Shown piece after piece: positions 8,908-17,889 of a stretch of DNA of 64,000 nt. The translations under genes and the position numbers were made by a program. Origin of the DNA: Pseudomonas vanderleydeniana (GTDB lineage: Bacteria; Pseudomonadota; Gammaproteobacteria; Pseudomonadales; Pseudomonadaceae); NCBI RefSeq assembly GCF_014268755.2, contig NZ_CP077093.1:5174501-5238500 (forward strand), in the 5' to 3' direction. The notes beneath the pieces were generated by a model, which was not told the origin of the DNA, searched no databases, and saw only the letters and a program-made list of their open reading frames with translations. Positions within the stretch are counted from its first letter, which is position 1, and each line of letters opens with the position of its first letter.

Positions 8908-9624
8908 TCACGCCTGTTTATGGGTCACCCAGGCTCCCCAGAACAAGCTGCTGAAGAAACGTTGAAGCGGACCAAAACCACATTCCTGCAAAAGCGTGCC
9001 AACAGCTTGCTCCGAACTGGGCGGATCGGCCCCCTGCATGATCCTGGCGCGCTTGGCCTTGACCTCGTCCGGCGTCGCCCCCTGCTGCCGCCAGCGCTCG
9101 GCCCAGGTCTGGAGCAACAACGGCTGTTCCGCATAGCGGTAGTGGTTGCATGCCACGACGAACGGCGCCTCGGCCTTGAGGCGGGCCTGGATCGAGCGCA
9201 GGAGCTGTCGCTTGGGCTCATCGCCGGGCACGTGGTGCAGCACGCCGATCAGGGTCGCCGCATCGAAAGGCTCGTCGAGTGCAAGGTCCTCAACGGTCCC
9301 CAGCACCAGCTGTGTCTTCTCCATCAGCCCATGGGCCTCAAGGTTCGCTGCGGCGGTCTCCAGCATGGCTGGCGCCGGGTCCACGCCCACGAACGTCCAT
9401 AACGGCTCCAAGGCGGACATGTTGATGATTTCCTGCGCCGTCCCACCGACGCCGACGACCAGTATGCGCGCGGCGCGTCCGCTCGAAAGGCTCGCCGCCA
9501 GGATGCAGGCCGTCAACTCATGACAGGCATCGTAGCCGGCCAGGGCTACCCGGCTTTGAATGCCGTATTCTGCGGCACGTGATACATCGAACTTCGCACT
9601 GGAGCTTTGCGGTTCCGGTCTCAT
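8908..9624 (-). CDS. Class I SAM-dependent methyltransferase
   Basis: A Rossmann-fold methyltransferase. Motif I reads ILVVGVGGTAQE, followed by an acidic residue at the end of beta-2 (FVGVDPAPAML) and a LIGVLHHVP post-motif segment. The start at 9624 is preferred because GGAGG lies five bases upstream; the ATG at 9636 adds four residues. The substrate is unknown, and no neighbouring pathway suggests one. Confidence 0.8.
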   Translation of the reverse strand: MRPEPQSSSAKFDVSRAAEYGIQSRVALAGYDACHELTACILAASLSSGRAARILVVGVGGTAQEIINMSALEPLWTFVGVDPAPAMLETAAANLEAHGLMEKTQLVLGTVEDLALDEPFDAATLIGVLHHVPGDEPKRQLLRSIQARLKAEAPFVVACNHYRYAEQPLLLQTWAERWRQQGATPDEVKAKRARIMQGADPPSSEQAVGTLLQECGFGPLQRFFSSLFWGAWVTHKQA

Positions 9625-9728
9625 GATGGCCTCCATTCATCTTGAAACCACTCTATGCTGAAGATGATAATTACTGAAATTTATAATTTTTATTCATTTC
9701 ATTCCCACAAGGAATAGGAAGTCGGAAC

Positions 9729-9890
9729 ATGAACCGCCGCAAGAAAATCAGCCAACTGCTAAAGGCCCATGCGAAAAAGGCCAGCGCCAAACTGGCGCCG
9801 AAGAACAAACCCAAGTACATCAGCAAGGCCGACCGCCTGAAGATGGCTGAAGAGGCCAGCCAGAACGACACGCCGTCCGCGCAAAGCTGA
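9729..9890 (+). CDS. DUF2986 family small basic protein, 53 aa
   Basis: A 53-codon gene opening MNRRKKISQLLKAHAKKA and containing NKPKYISKADR, the signature of the small DUF2986 family common in gamma-proteobacteria. It is Lys/Ala-rich and strongly basic in its first 40 residues, with a short acidic tail. A purine-rich AGGAA stretch lies before the start. It is transcribed divergently from the methyltransferase gene. Its function is not known. Confidence 0.85.
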   Translation: MNRRKKISQLLKAHAKKASAKLAPKNKPKYISKADRLKMAEEASQNDTPSAQS

Positions 9891-9932
9891 TCAAACACTG
9901 CGTTGCATTGGATCACCACCCCACATCCCGCT

Positions 9933-9981
9933 GATCGTTCCCACGCTCCAGCGTGGGAATGCCGCCGCCGACGCTCCGCGT
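9933..9981. repeat. REP element, family 1
   Basis: GATCGTTCCCACGCTCC followed by its hairpin partner GCGTGGGAATG and a second small dyad (GACGCTCCGCGTC). This is the same repeat found near the RAYT gene at 42.5 kb and at least eight other places in the window. Confidence 0.8.
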
Positions 9982-10003
9982 CCCCCAAGAGCGCGGCCCG
10001 ATA

Positions 10004-12250
10004 TCAGGCGCTTTCCTTGAACATCGGCAAGGTGAAGCGAAACTCGGCGCCCTGCCCCGGCTCGCTGTTGGCCACGATCTGCCCGCCATGGGCATGGACG
10101 ATGCCCTGGGTGATGTAGAGCCCAAGGCCGGTACCGGTCGGATTGCCCTCCTTCATCGTCCAGTAGCGGCTGAACACATGCGGCAGGTGCTCCCGGGCAA
10201 TGCCCTCGCCACTGTCACGTACGGTAAAGACGATTTCGTCACCGGATGATTGCGCACGCACGCCGACCGTCCCCAGCCGTGGGGTGAACTTGATCGCGTT
10301 GCCGACCAGGTTCGACAGCACCTGGAACAGCCGCTCGGGGTCGGCATGGATATTCAGGTCGGGGTCGGCCTCGAAGGAAATGCTGATGTCCTTGTCATGT
10401 GCCAGCGGTGCCAGCAGCGATTGCGCCTCTTCGAACATCTGCCCGACATCGAGTTTCTGCGGTTTGATGGTGTAGCGCCCGGCATCGATCTTCGAGGTGT
10501 CGAGCAGGTCCTCCAGCAGCGTGTTCATGCGCCCGGCGGCCTGTTGCATGGTATCGATGGCCGTGGAAATGCGCCGCGAGGTATGCGGGCCGTCCGAACT
10601 GAAGGTCTTCTGCATCATGCCGCAGAGCATCGAGATGACCGTCATCGGGTTGCGCAGGTCATGCGAGACCACCGCCACCAGGTCATCACGGGCGCGCACC
10701 GCCTCCTGCTCACGACGGACCTGCCGGGCCAGGTCGTTTTCCAGCGCCGAGCGGCGCAGGTCATTGGCCGCGAACAGGTCACCGTGGCTCCACTTGGTGG
10801 AAATCCCGGCCATCTCGACCTTCCAGATCTCGAAAGAGGTGCGCGGGCGCAGGCGCAGGCCGGTCTCGGAGTTCTCCAGATCCAGCGGTTTACGCGGGTC
10901 GCCGCTCCAGTTGATGCTTTCCTTCACCTCCGGGCGGAACCACAGCACACCGTTGTCCACCGGCTTGGGCAGGCTCATGGCGAGCACACCGCTGGCCACC
11001 TGCTGATAGTGCGCCGCCGGCGGGTAGACACTGGCCAGGTGATGGCTGGCGAACACGGGCTCACCGGACGCCTGCAACCACTGGTGCAGCGCACGAACCT
11101 CTTGCGGCGCCGGGCAGTTGCCGTAGCAGTGCAAATGCTTGTCTTCGATGATGGCGATGCCGCCGGCATTGACCAGCTCCATCAGCACCTGCGGCTGGTG
11201 GGCCAGGCCGTCAAAGACATTCTGTGGCGAATCGATCATCGCCTGGTTGAGCACCGCCAGGGCCTCGACCTTGGCTTCACGCTGGCGGCTGACCTCCAGC
11301 GCCTCCATCGCGCTGATCTGCAAGGACAGCACCTGGCCGATGGTCTGGCAGGCCACGCGCAGTTCATGCGGCACGTGCAGGGGCAGGCGGTTGCCGCAGC
11401 TGATCAGGCCCCAGAGCTGGTCGCCCTTGAGCAGCGAAATGCTCATCGATGACAGCACGCCCATGTTCTTCATGTACTGACAGTGGATCGGCGACACGCT
11501 GCGCAGGGTCGCGAAACTCAGATCCAGCGGGGTTTGCGTATCCGGGCGCAGCTTCGGCACCAGCGGCACCGGCTCGTAGTCGGCATTGGGGATGATCCGC
11601 AGCCAGTTGGTGCGATACAGCTCACGGGCCTGCTGGGGAATATCGGACGCCGGGAAGAACAGCCCGTTGAACAGCTCCATGGACGGCGAAGAAGCCTCGG
11701 CGATGACCTGGCCGTGGCCCTCCTCCTCGAAACGGTAGATCAGCACCCGGTCGTAACCGGTCATCGCCTGCAGTTCCTTGACGCAGATGTCGTACAGCGC
11801 CTGCAGCGACTTCGCCGCCTGCAGCCGCTGCAGCATCCGCCCGAGATGGGTTTGGTTGCCGGCGACGTTGAGCGAGCGGAAATTCTCGACGTGGATCTCC
11901 AGTTCCAGGATCAGCACGCCGGCATGCCGGTGCAACAAGCCCTCGAACGAGGTGCCGTTGAGCTGGAAATGCAACGGCGGCGCATCGAGGAACGCCGGTT
12001 GCCGCAACGCCTCGCGCACGGCAACGATGTATTCCTCGCCCAGCAGGTGCTGCAATGGCTGGCCGATCAGCTTCTGCGGCGCACGACCCAGCAGGGGTTC
12101 GACGTTGGCGCTGACCTGAATGATCTCGAGCGCCGGCTCGCTCAGGGTCAACAGCAGGCCGTGGGGCTGGATGGCGCCGGGAAACTGGATCGGCTCGTTG
12201 GCGCAGTTGGCCAGCAACTCTTCGAACGCCTCCTTGTCTTGCGGGTTCAT
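10004..12250 (-). CDS. bphP: Bacteriophytochrome sensor histidine kinase
   Basis: Red/far-red photoreceptor kinase of 748 residues. It has a PAS domain with the chromophore-binding Cys16 (LLANCANEP), the usual biliverdin attachment point of bacteriophytochromes. A GAF domain carries PASDIP (200-205), and a PHY domain carries the tongue motif PRTSF (469-473). The kinase module has His530 in VVSHDLRNP and an HATPase with NLVGNAIKF and GTGLGL. Its start overlaps the end of bphO by 4 bp (ATGA), so chromophore synthesis and receptor are translationally coupled. No response regulator gene is adjacent. Confidence 0.95.
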   Translation of the reverse strand: MNPQDKEAFEELLANCANEPIQFPGAIQPHGLLLTLSEPALEIIQVSANVEPLLGRAPQKLIGQPLQHLLGEEYIVAVREALRQPAFLDAPPLHFQLNGTSFEGLLHRHAGVLILELEIHVENFRSLNVAGNQTHLGRMLQRLQAAKSLQALYDICVKELQAMTGYDRVLIYRFEEEGHGQVIAEASSPSMELFNGLFFPASDIPQQARELYRTNWLRIIPNADYEPVPLVPKLRPDTQTPLDLSFATLRSVSPIHCQYMKNMGVLSSMSISLLKGDQLWGLISCGNRLPLHVPHELRVACQTIGQVLSLQISAMEALEVSRQREAKVEALAVLNQAMIDSPQNVFDGLAHQPQVLMELVNAGGIAIIEDKHLHCYGNCPAPQEVRALHQWLQASGEPVFASHHLASVYPPAAHYQQVASGVLAMSLPKPVDNGVLWFRPEVKESINWSGDPRKPLDLENSETGLRLRPRTSFEIWKVEMAGISTKWSHGDLFAANDLRRSALENDLARQVRREQEAVRARDDLVAVVSHDLRNPMTVISMLCGMMQKTFSSDGPHTSRRISTAIDTMQQAAGRMNTLLEDLLDTSKIDAGRYTIKPQKLDVGQMFEEAQSLLAPLAHDKDISISFEADPDLNIHADPERLFQVLSNLVGNAIKFTPRLGTVGVRAQSSGDEIVFTVRDSGEGIAREHLPHVFSRYWTMKEGNPTGTGLGLYITQGIVHAHGGQIVANSEPGQGAEFRFTLPMFKESA

Positions 12251-12861
12251 GCCAGTACCTCCCGGCTTTCGAGCCAGCGCTCGAAGCTGCTGAATGTGGA
12301 TTGCGCCGCGGCGACGACCGCTTCGCGCTCATCGGCGTCCATCGGCCGGCGGCCCAGGTACTCGATGAAGTCGCGCCAGCGCCGTCCGGTGGCTTCACCA
12401 TAGACGTGCAGGAACGCCGCGCCGCTGTCGGCTTCCAGGCCCAGGCGCGTGGAAATTTCCCGACGCAGGATCTGCCCGCCGAGCGTCGCCCCCTCCAGTA
12501 CATAGAGCACGCCCAGGCAGGCGGCGCCGGAGTCGATCACGGGCAGTGACGGGCAGGTCGGCAGGCTATCGATCGCCTCGAACGACAGGCCCAGGGTGTT
12601 GAGATCGGAGCGCAGCGTCTGCGCCTTGAGACGTGATGCCAGATCAAAGTCGGCAGGGAGTTCGCGGCTGCCGTGCAGCGCGTTTTCCAGCGGTCGATAG
12701 AAGCCGTAGTAGGCCTGCATCAACCGTTGAAAGGCATTCGAGTCGAGAGTATCGGAGAAGAAGGGAAGACGTTTTTCCAGTGCGACGTGCAGTTCGGCCG
12801 TGCCGGCTCGCAGATCCTGCAGAACCGGGGGTACATGAACTTCGCGGGCCGTTGCTTGCAT
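12247..12861 (-). CDS. bphO: Heme oxygenase making biliverdin for the phytochrome
   Basis: A bacterial heme oxygenase of about 204 residues that opens heme to biliverdin, the bacteriophytochrome chromophore. The proximal histidine region reads TAELHVALEKRLPFF, and the distal helix carries LGVLYVLEGATLGGQ. The ATG at 12861 follows AAGAG; the ATG at 12894 lacks a ribosome site. It is the first gene of the bphO-bphP pair. Confidence 0.92.
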   Translation of the reverse strand: MQATAREVHVPPVLQDLRAGTAELHVALEKRLPFFSDTLDSNAFQRLMQAYYGFYRPLENALHGSRELPADFDLASRLKAQTLRSDLNTLGLSFEAIDSLPTCPSLPVIDSGAACLGVLYVLEGATLGGQILRREISTRLGLEADSGAAFLHVYGEATGRRWRDFIEYLGRRPMDADEREAVVAAAQSTFSSFERWLESREVLA

Positions 12862-12994
12862 GAGTATCGCTCTTGGTGGGACCGCTGAGGCCATTCGTGA
12901 TGGGCAACGAATCTCGGCAATCTAACACGGTAGACCCGATACTGACCCGAAAGTTGGTTTCTGCTCCCGGCAATGTCCCCCCCTATACACCGAC

Positions 12995-13104
12995 GATCGT
13001 TCCAACGCTCTGCTTGGAATGCAGCCTCTGGCGCTCCGTTTCGCCCAAGAAGCGGACGCCAAGCGTCCTGTGAGGCGTTCCCACGCTGGAGCGTGGGAAC
13101 GATC
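12995..13104. repeat. REPIN, family 1, copy A of a tandem pair
   Basis: Two family-1 REP units face each other: GATCGTTCCAACGCTCTGC at the left and GGAGCGTGGGAACGATC at the right, about 110 bp apart. Nearly the same unit follows 121 bp later. Confidence 0.8.
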
Positions 13105-13115
13105 AATACACCGGC

Positions 13116-13227
13116 GATCGTTCCAACGCTCTGCTTGGAATGCAGCCTCTGGCGCTCCGTTTCGCCCAAGAAGCGGACGCCAGGTGTGTCCTGTGAGGCG
13201 TTCCCACGCTGGAGCGTGGGAACGATC
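13116..13227. repeat. REPIN, family 1, copy B of a tandem pair
   Basis: Near-identical to the copy starting at 12995. It differs by a small insertion in the centre (AGGTGTGTCC against AAGCGTCC). The two lie head to tail, so the pair could rearrange by recombination. Confidence 0.8.
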
Positions 13228-13250
13228 AACGTCAGCTTCTGATCAATAGC

Positions 13251-13350
13251 TCACCTAGAAAACAACCCCAAACTATCATCCGTGGCAATCACCGCTGCTG
13301 CCGTCACGCCGGCCGCCACCGCAACCGGCACCACCGAGTCCCCCGCCGAG
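13251..13350 (-). pseudogene. Fragment of the 3' end of the 14088-15023 gene
   Basis: The minus-strand translation ends VVPVAVAAGVTAAAV then IATDDSLGLFSR, matching the C terminus of the intact gene at 14088-15023 (MVPAAVTAGVTAAAV, IATDDSLGLFS). The homology is cut at its 5' side by a REPIN at 13359. There is no start codon of its own. It corresponds to about the last 35 residues of the parent. Confidence 0.8.
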
Positions 13351-13358
13351 GACGAATT

Positions 13359-13469
13359 GATCGTTCCCACGCTCTGCGTGGGAATGCAGCCCATGACGCT
13401 CCGCGTCACCGCAGAAGCGAATGCCGAGCGTCCTGTAAGGCAGCCACGCGCAGGAGCGTGGGAACGATC
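13359..13469. repeat. REPIN, family 1
   Basis: An inverted pair of family-1 REP units, from GATCGTTCCCACGCTCTGC to GAGCGTGGGAACGATC, directly abutting the gene fragment at 13251-13350. Confidence 0.8.
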
Positions 13470-13550
13470 AAAGGGAATCGTGACAATCAAAGTTGGTATT
13501 CGACCCTGTATCACATCTGATAGAAAGGCAGCTATCTGCCAGGAGCCCTT

Positions 13551-13994
13551 CTAATCAGCAACCAGGTTGGAATCCACAAATCCGTAGGTGAACATCATCG
13601 GGTCGGCATCAATACCCTCTTTCCGCATGCGTTCGGAATAGGAAATCCATAAGGCGTTGATACGACCGGGCAACTCATCTGGAAAGTCCATCTGCTTGGC
13701 AACTATTTCAAACCAAGTGCCCTGCATGGCGTAAGTCTCACGGAGTTTTGGCTCCAATTGAGCCAGCATGCTCAGTTGCTCTGGCTCAATCCCGTCAATG
13801 GATTTTAAAACATAGAGATCCACCAACTTTAGAAAGGGTTTGCCTTCGTAGCGATTCATGAATGCATCCTTGCGCGTGGTGTGATCGGCTGTTGCAACTT
13901 CGCTTGACTGGTGGGTTACGTCAACATCATTGGCAAAACCATGGAATGTGAACAGGGGCCATAAAACAACTGACAACCAGGAAATCCGTTTCAT
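13551..13994 (-). CDS. Hypothetical exported protein, 147 aa
   Basis: A signal peptide (MKRISWLSVVLWPLFTFHGFA, cleavage probably before NDVD) is followed by about 125 polar residues with no family I recognise. AAGG lies five bases before the ATG at 13994; a GTG 12 bp upstream is less likely. Base composition is more AT-rich than its neighbours, which fits recent acquisition. It lies between a fragment of the 14088-15023 gene and the intact copy, on the same strand. Confidence 0.65.
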   Translation of the reverse strand: MKRISWLSVVLWPLFTFHGFANDVDVTHQSSEVATADHTTRKDAFMNRYEGKPFLKLVDLYVLKSIDGIEPEQLSMLAQLEPKLRETYAMQGTWFEIVAKQMDFPDELPGRINALWISYSERMRKEGIDADPMMFTYGFVDSNLVAD

Positions 13995-14087
13995 TGCCAC
14001 CTTCACCTCAGCGATTCACAAAGAAGAATAGGGACTGTTTCATTTCCGTCTCCCACACGACTCTAGCTGATCAAACGCAACGTCAAA

Positions 14088-15023
14088 TCACGAAAACAAC
14101 CCCAAACTATCATCCGTAGCAATCACTGCCCCGGTCACCGCAGCAGCCGTCACCCCTGCCGTCACTGCAGCCGGCACCATCGAATCGCCCACCGAAGACG
14201 ACTGCGAAGAACCCGACTCCCTCGGTTCCGCCGTTGCCCCAGGCTCGGTCGGCTCGCCAGTCACCTCCTGGCGAAGCGCATCCACATCACGCTTCGCCTC
14301 CTCGACCGTATCGATCACCAACGTCCGCAGGCTGGTCGTCATGTCCGTCGCCCAGTAAATCAGCAGGTCCAGTGGACTGTCCCGGTGTGTAGGCACCGAA
14401 TCATCCACCGTCGTGCGACTCGGCTCACTGGCATATCGCGAAGAAGACGCGTAATCCCGATCCGGGACATACGGCCGGTCATCCTCCTTGCGAGCCGCCC
14501 GGGCCAGCGAGGCCAGATGCCGAACCTGCTCCTGCACCTGCGGCGGCAACGGCGTGTCCTGCTGCCGTGCCTGGCGCAGCAGCGCCAGCAGTTCCCCGGT
14601 CGCCTTGCGCTGGACCTGCAACCCTTCGCCCTGCGCCGACACCTCGCCGATCTCGCCGTCGCGCTCGCGCAGCCCGGCATACTGGAGCTGGTCGAGGTGG
14701 CTGGCCAGTCGGGTCTGCAACAGCGCCAGGGTATGGGCGTAATCCTTGCTGGCGAACAGCCCGAGAAACTTGCGCTGGCTGTCGAAGCTGTCCTGCACCT
14801 GTTGGGTGACGAACCCTGGTACCTGGTCGCGCAGTTTCGCCAGCACCCCGTTGGACAGCTTCGGCAGCAGGTCGTAGGTCACCTGGGTCAGATAGGCCTT
14901 GCGCTGGCGCGCCAGCTTGTCGATGACCCGCTCGTTGTCCTGGGTGCGCCACTCAAGGGCCGCGAGCACATCGCTCAGTTCGGCGATGGCGTCGTCCAGG
15001 TCGGGATTGTGGAAGTCATTCAT
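14088..15023 (-). CDS. Uncharacterised protein with coiled helical body and hydrophobic tail
   Basis: A 311-residue protein I cannot place in a family. Residues 1-180 are helical and charged (TQDNERVIDKLARQRKAYL, LLQTRLASHLDQLQY). A disordered acidic/Ser-rich stretch leads to YWATDMTTSLRTLVIDTVEEAKRDV (about 220-250), and a small-residue hydrophobic tail (VPAAVTAGVTAAAVTGAVIA) ends in TDDSLGLFS. AGGAGA precedes the ATG at 15023, which overlaps the glycosyltransferase stop by 4 bp, so the two are coupled. Two decayed pieces of the same gene occur at 13251-13350 and 26596-26722. The tail could insert in a membrane, but this is not certain. Confidence 0.7.
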   Translation of the reverse strand: MNDFHNPDLDDAIAELSDVLAALEWRTQDNERVIDKLARQRKAYLTQVTYDLLPKLSNGVLAKLRDQVPGFVTQQVQDSFDSQRKFLGLFASKDYAHTLALLQTRLASHLDQLQYAGLRERDGEIGEVSAQGEGLQVQRKATGELLALLRQARQQDTPLPPQVQEQVRHLASLARAARKEDDRPYVPDRDYASSSRYASEPSRTTVDDSVPTHRDSPLDLLIYWATDMTTSLRTLVIDTVEEAKRDVDALRQEVTGEPTEPGATAEPRESGSSQSSSVGDSMVPAAVTAGVTAAAVTGAVIATDDSLGLFS

Positions 15024-15961
15024 GCAGGGTTCTCCTGAATCGCCTGGCTGCCGTCTTCGCGACGGCTGGCAAAGTAGTTGGCGAAGTATTGGCGCAGCCC
15101 CGGCTTGTCCATGCCCTCGGCCCACTCCAGTGGGGCGCCGGGGACGATCTGCAAGTCGGTCCAGGGGTCGAAGCCGAGGTCGGTGATGTCATGCATGCGC
15201 AGGAAGTAGCGGCGGTTCACGGCATCGCCATGCCACAGGTGACGGATGCGACCCGGCACCACACCGAGGCGGCCTTGCACCCGTTGATGGAAGCGCCGAC
15301 CCCAGGCCTTGAGGTGGTCGATCTGCCGGGTATCGTGCTTGAGGGCGTTGCGGATGCAGAAGTTGTAGTCGTCGAAGATCGCATGGGCCATGAAGTGGTC
15401 GGCGCTACCGGAAACGGCACACTCGTAGAGGCCCACTTCATCGAAGATCTCGCGCCGCATGGCCCAGCCATAGCCGGTGTGGCCATGCAGGTCGTAGCGG
15501 CCGGCGTCCAGGCTGTCGGGCTGGCGCTGCATGATCGCCGCGAAGGAATGCGCGATGTCGGCCGTGGCGCCCTCGACGTTGCCGCGCTCCAGGCGCAGGC
15601 AGCTTTCGAAGACCTGGGCCACGGGGTACTCACGCAAGGTGCGCACCAGGTCCTTGGCCCAGGAGCGGTTGTCGAACAGGATGTCGCAGTCGAGCCAGGC
15701 GACGTAGCGGCAGTTGCCCGGCAGCCAGGACGCGGCCAGGTTGAGCAGGCGCTCCTTCTGCCAGAGCAGCGTGCGGGCGCGGACCTGGATCACGTCCAGG
15801 CTCGGTGGCAGTTCGAAGGGCTCGTCACCGAAGGCGCATTCGACGGTGATGCAGGTCACCCCGGCCCTGCGCATGCCGGCGATGAACAAGTCGTAGTTGC
15901 TCCGGCGGGTGGCGTAGCCGCAGGGGTTGAAGTAGGTGGTGATGACAACGAGTCCGTTCAC
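15020..15961 (-). CDS. Glycosyltransferase, GT-A type
   Basis: A putative glycosyltransferase of 313 residues from a GTG start at 15961 (GGGAAA upstream); an ATG at 16006 gives a longer, less likely form. It begins NGLVVITTYFNPCGYATR. The nucleotide-sugar/metal motif is WLDCDILFD near residue 105, and HTGYGWAMRREIFDEVGLY resembles the C-terminal acceptor region of galactosyltransferase-like GT-A proteins. It is translationally coupled to the uncharacterised gene downstream, which may act with it. The sugar and acceptor are unknown. Confidence 0.75.
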   Translation of the reverse strand: MNGLVVITTYFNPCGYATRRSNYDLFIAGMRRAGVTCITVECAFGDEPFELPPSLDVIQVRARTLLWQKERLLNLAASWLPGNCRYVAWLDCDILFDNRSWAKDLVRTLREYPVAQVFESCLRLERGNVEGATADIAHSFAAIMQRQPDSLDAGRYDLHGHTGYGWAMRREIFDEVGLYECAVSGSADHFMAHAIFDDYNFCIRNALKHDTRQIDHLKAWGRRFHQRVQGRLGVVPGRIRHLWHGDAVNRRYFLRMHDITDLGFDPWTDLQIVPGAPLEWAEGMDKPGLRQYFANYFASRREDGSQAIQENPA

Positions 15962-16006
15962 TGACTGGTTTCCCGGTAAAACGAGTGCCGGTCTGGGCGC
16001 CCACAA

Positions 16007-16256
16007 AAGAAATCAGTGGGCAATAGTGCAATGCATGTAGGAGTTGCGCCTAGCGTTTTCTGCACGCTCGACCGCTGAATTGACCTTGCCAGGCTCCGTG
16101 TCACTCGTGCACGGTAAACATCTTTCAGCCCATTGATATTGACGGCGGTGATGATGAAATGAGGCGGGGCCACTTACCGTGGATCGATAGCCATATGCAC
16201 GTTCAAACCTTGAGTTTCGAGTCTGAAAGGGCCGCTCGTCACTCGGAGACCACGCC
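16007..16256. other. Gene-free stretch upstream of the glycosyltransferase
   Basis: I see no convincing gene here. The stretch is moderately AT-rich and should contain the promoter of the glycosyltransferase operon. With the terminator at its right edge, it forms the left border of the luxRI-pap block. Confidence 0.5.
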
Positions 16257-16288
16257 AAAAGGGGGGCGCTCGCCCCCTTTCGGTTTTT
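16257..16288 (-). terminator. Intrinsic terminator of the luxI-pap operon
   Basis: A GC-rich stem (five to six G paired with five C, extended by AAA/TTT) is flanked by T runs on both strands: TTTTT on the plus side and TTTT on the minus side. It lies about 100 bp after the stop of the last pap-operon gene and would stop minus-strand transcription before the glycosyltransferase. Confidence 0.75.
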
Positions 16289-16389
16289 ACCGGACACCGC
16301 TGCCGTAGAGCGGCGAGCCAGGGATTCAAGGGTTGGTGCGACGGGAAAACGGCTCCAGGCACATGCTGCGCAACGGCCGGCAGCCTTCT

Positions 16390-17889
16390 CTATCTGCGCA
16401 GATAACGATAAGTCAGCGGTGCAAACAACACGATGGCTCCCGCCACCAGAGCACTGGAAATAGCCACACTCTCCAGGAATGCGCTATTGACCGCCTCCAG
16501 CACCCCCGCTGCCGCAGCATCAGGCTGCGTTTGGCTGATCGCATACGCACCGCCCAGCGTCTCCACCGCACTCACGACGTCTTCGGACACACCTTCCGGC
16601 AGGACCAACGACAATCGATACAGCGCCGCCACCGCCCCTCCAATCAAGGTGGTCCCCAACACCACGCCAACCTCATAGGCCGTTTCACTGACTGACGACG
16701 CACTGCCTGCCCTATCGGCTGGCACCGAGCACAGCACCAGGTCGTTGGAAACACTCGTGATGGCCGCCACGCTGACATTCAGCAATACGAACGCCGTGCA
16801 AACCGTCAGCATAGTGGCCGGAAGCAGCGCCATCACCGTGAAAGCCGCCGCCGCAACCAGCAAGCAGCCGCTGATGATTAGGTTAGGCGGGACACGTTGC
16901 GCAACCGGCACAATGGCCATGCCTGCGATAATCGCCAGCACCTGACCGGGTATGAGGACCAGGCTTGCCGTCAGCGGCGACATTCCAAATACCAACTGCA
17001 GCAACTGGGTGGCGAAGAAAATGAAACCGACCAACATTCCCAGGCTCACCAGATTGACCGTGATCGATACACTGAACACGGGCCAGGCGAACAGTTTGAG
17101 ATCCAGCAGCGGCTGCTCCAGCACCAACTGGCGACGCACGAAGGCAACCATCAGCAATAAACCGGCCACCGCCCAAAGCAGTGCCTGGGTATCAGCACCG
17201 ACGGTCGCCAGATGCTTGAGTGCCAGCATGACGCCGGACATTGCCCCCAGGCTCAGCAGAATGCTCAGATAGTCGGTCGGTACACCTGGCAGCCGTGACG
17301 ATTCGGTGATCGACGACGCCAGCAACAGTACAGGCAACAGAAAGGGCAAGGCCACCAAGAATACCGATTGCCAATCGTAATACTGTAGCAACAAGCCGCC
17401 CAGCAGCGGCCCCAATGCCGAACCGATAGTCAGACAGGTTGCCCAGACCGCCACAGCCAGGCGACGCTCTTCACGATCGTCGAAAGCAGTGCGAATGAGA
17501 GCCAGGGTTGCCGGCAGGATCATCGCCCCGAAGCAGCCCAGCAGCACACGCCCGGCAATCAGGTGCCAGGCCTGCTGGGAAAAGACCACCAACACGGAAA
17601 CGGCGGCGAAGCCGCTGCAGCCCAGGCACAGCATCCGACGATGCCCGACACGATCGCCCGTGCTGCCCATGGTCACCAGTAATCCGGCCAGCACCAGGGA
17701 ATAGGCATCGATCATCCACAACTGTTCGGAGGCCGAGGGGCCCAGAGCCGTCACGATACGGGGTAGAGCGAAGCTGAGAATGGTGTTATCAATGGTCACC
17801 AACAAAACGGGCAGCATGATAACGAGCAAGGCCGCCCCTTTTGAGCGATCCTTGATGATGGAAACGAGTTGACTTGCTGCTCCCTGCAT
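16390..17889 (-). CDS. MFS drug exporter, DHA2 (14-helix) family
   Basis: A 499-residue carrier of the QacA/SmvA/EmrB branch. Motif A appears as GSTGDRVGHRRML, and the motif of the first helix as LLVTIDNTILSFALP, with an acidic residue in helix 1. It is the last gene of the operon and its ATG overlaps the stop of papC by one base (TGATG). In this context it probably exports the aromatic product of the operon and gives self-protection. Confidence 0.88.
   Translation of the reverse strand: MQGAASQLVSIIKDRSKGAALLVIMLPVLLVTIDNTILSFALPRIVTALGPSASEQLWMIDAYSLVLAGLLVTMGSTGDRVGHRRMLCLGCSGFAAVSVLVVFSQQAWHLIAGRVLLGCFGAMILPATLALIRTAFDDREERRLAVAVWATCLTIGSALGPLLGGLLLQYYDWQSVFLVALPFLLPVLLLASSITESSRLPGVPTDYLSILLSLGAMSGVMLALKHLATVGADTQALLWAVAGLLLMVAFVRRQLVLEQPLLDLKLFAWPVFSVSITVNLVSLGMLVGFIFFATQLLQLVFGMSPLTASLVLIPGQVLAIIAGMAIVPVAQRVPPNLIISGCLLVAAAAFTVMALLPATMLTVCTAFVLLNVSVAAITSVSNDLVLCSVPADRAGSASSVSETAYEVGVVLGTTLIGGAVAALYRLSLVLPEGVSEDVVSAVETLGGAYAISQTQPDAAAAGVLEAVNSAFLESVAISSALVAGAIVLFAPLTYRYLRR

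Noticed and set aside
12995..13469. Possible CRISPR or small-RNA cluster
   Set aside because: The units are REPINs with inverted REP ends; no spacer pattern and no promoter-terminator pair was seen.
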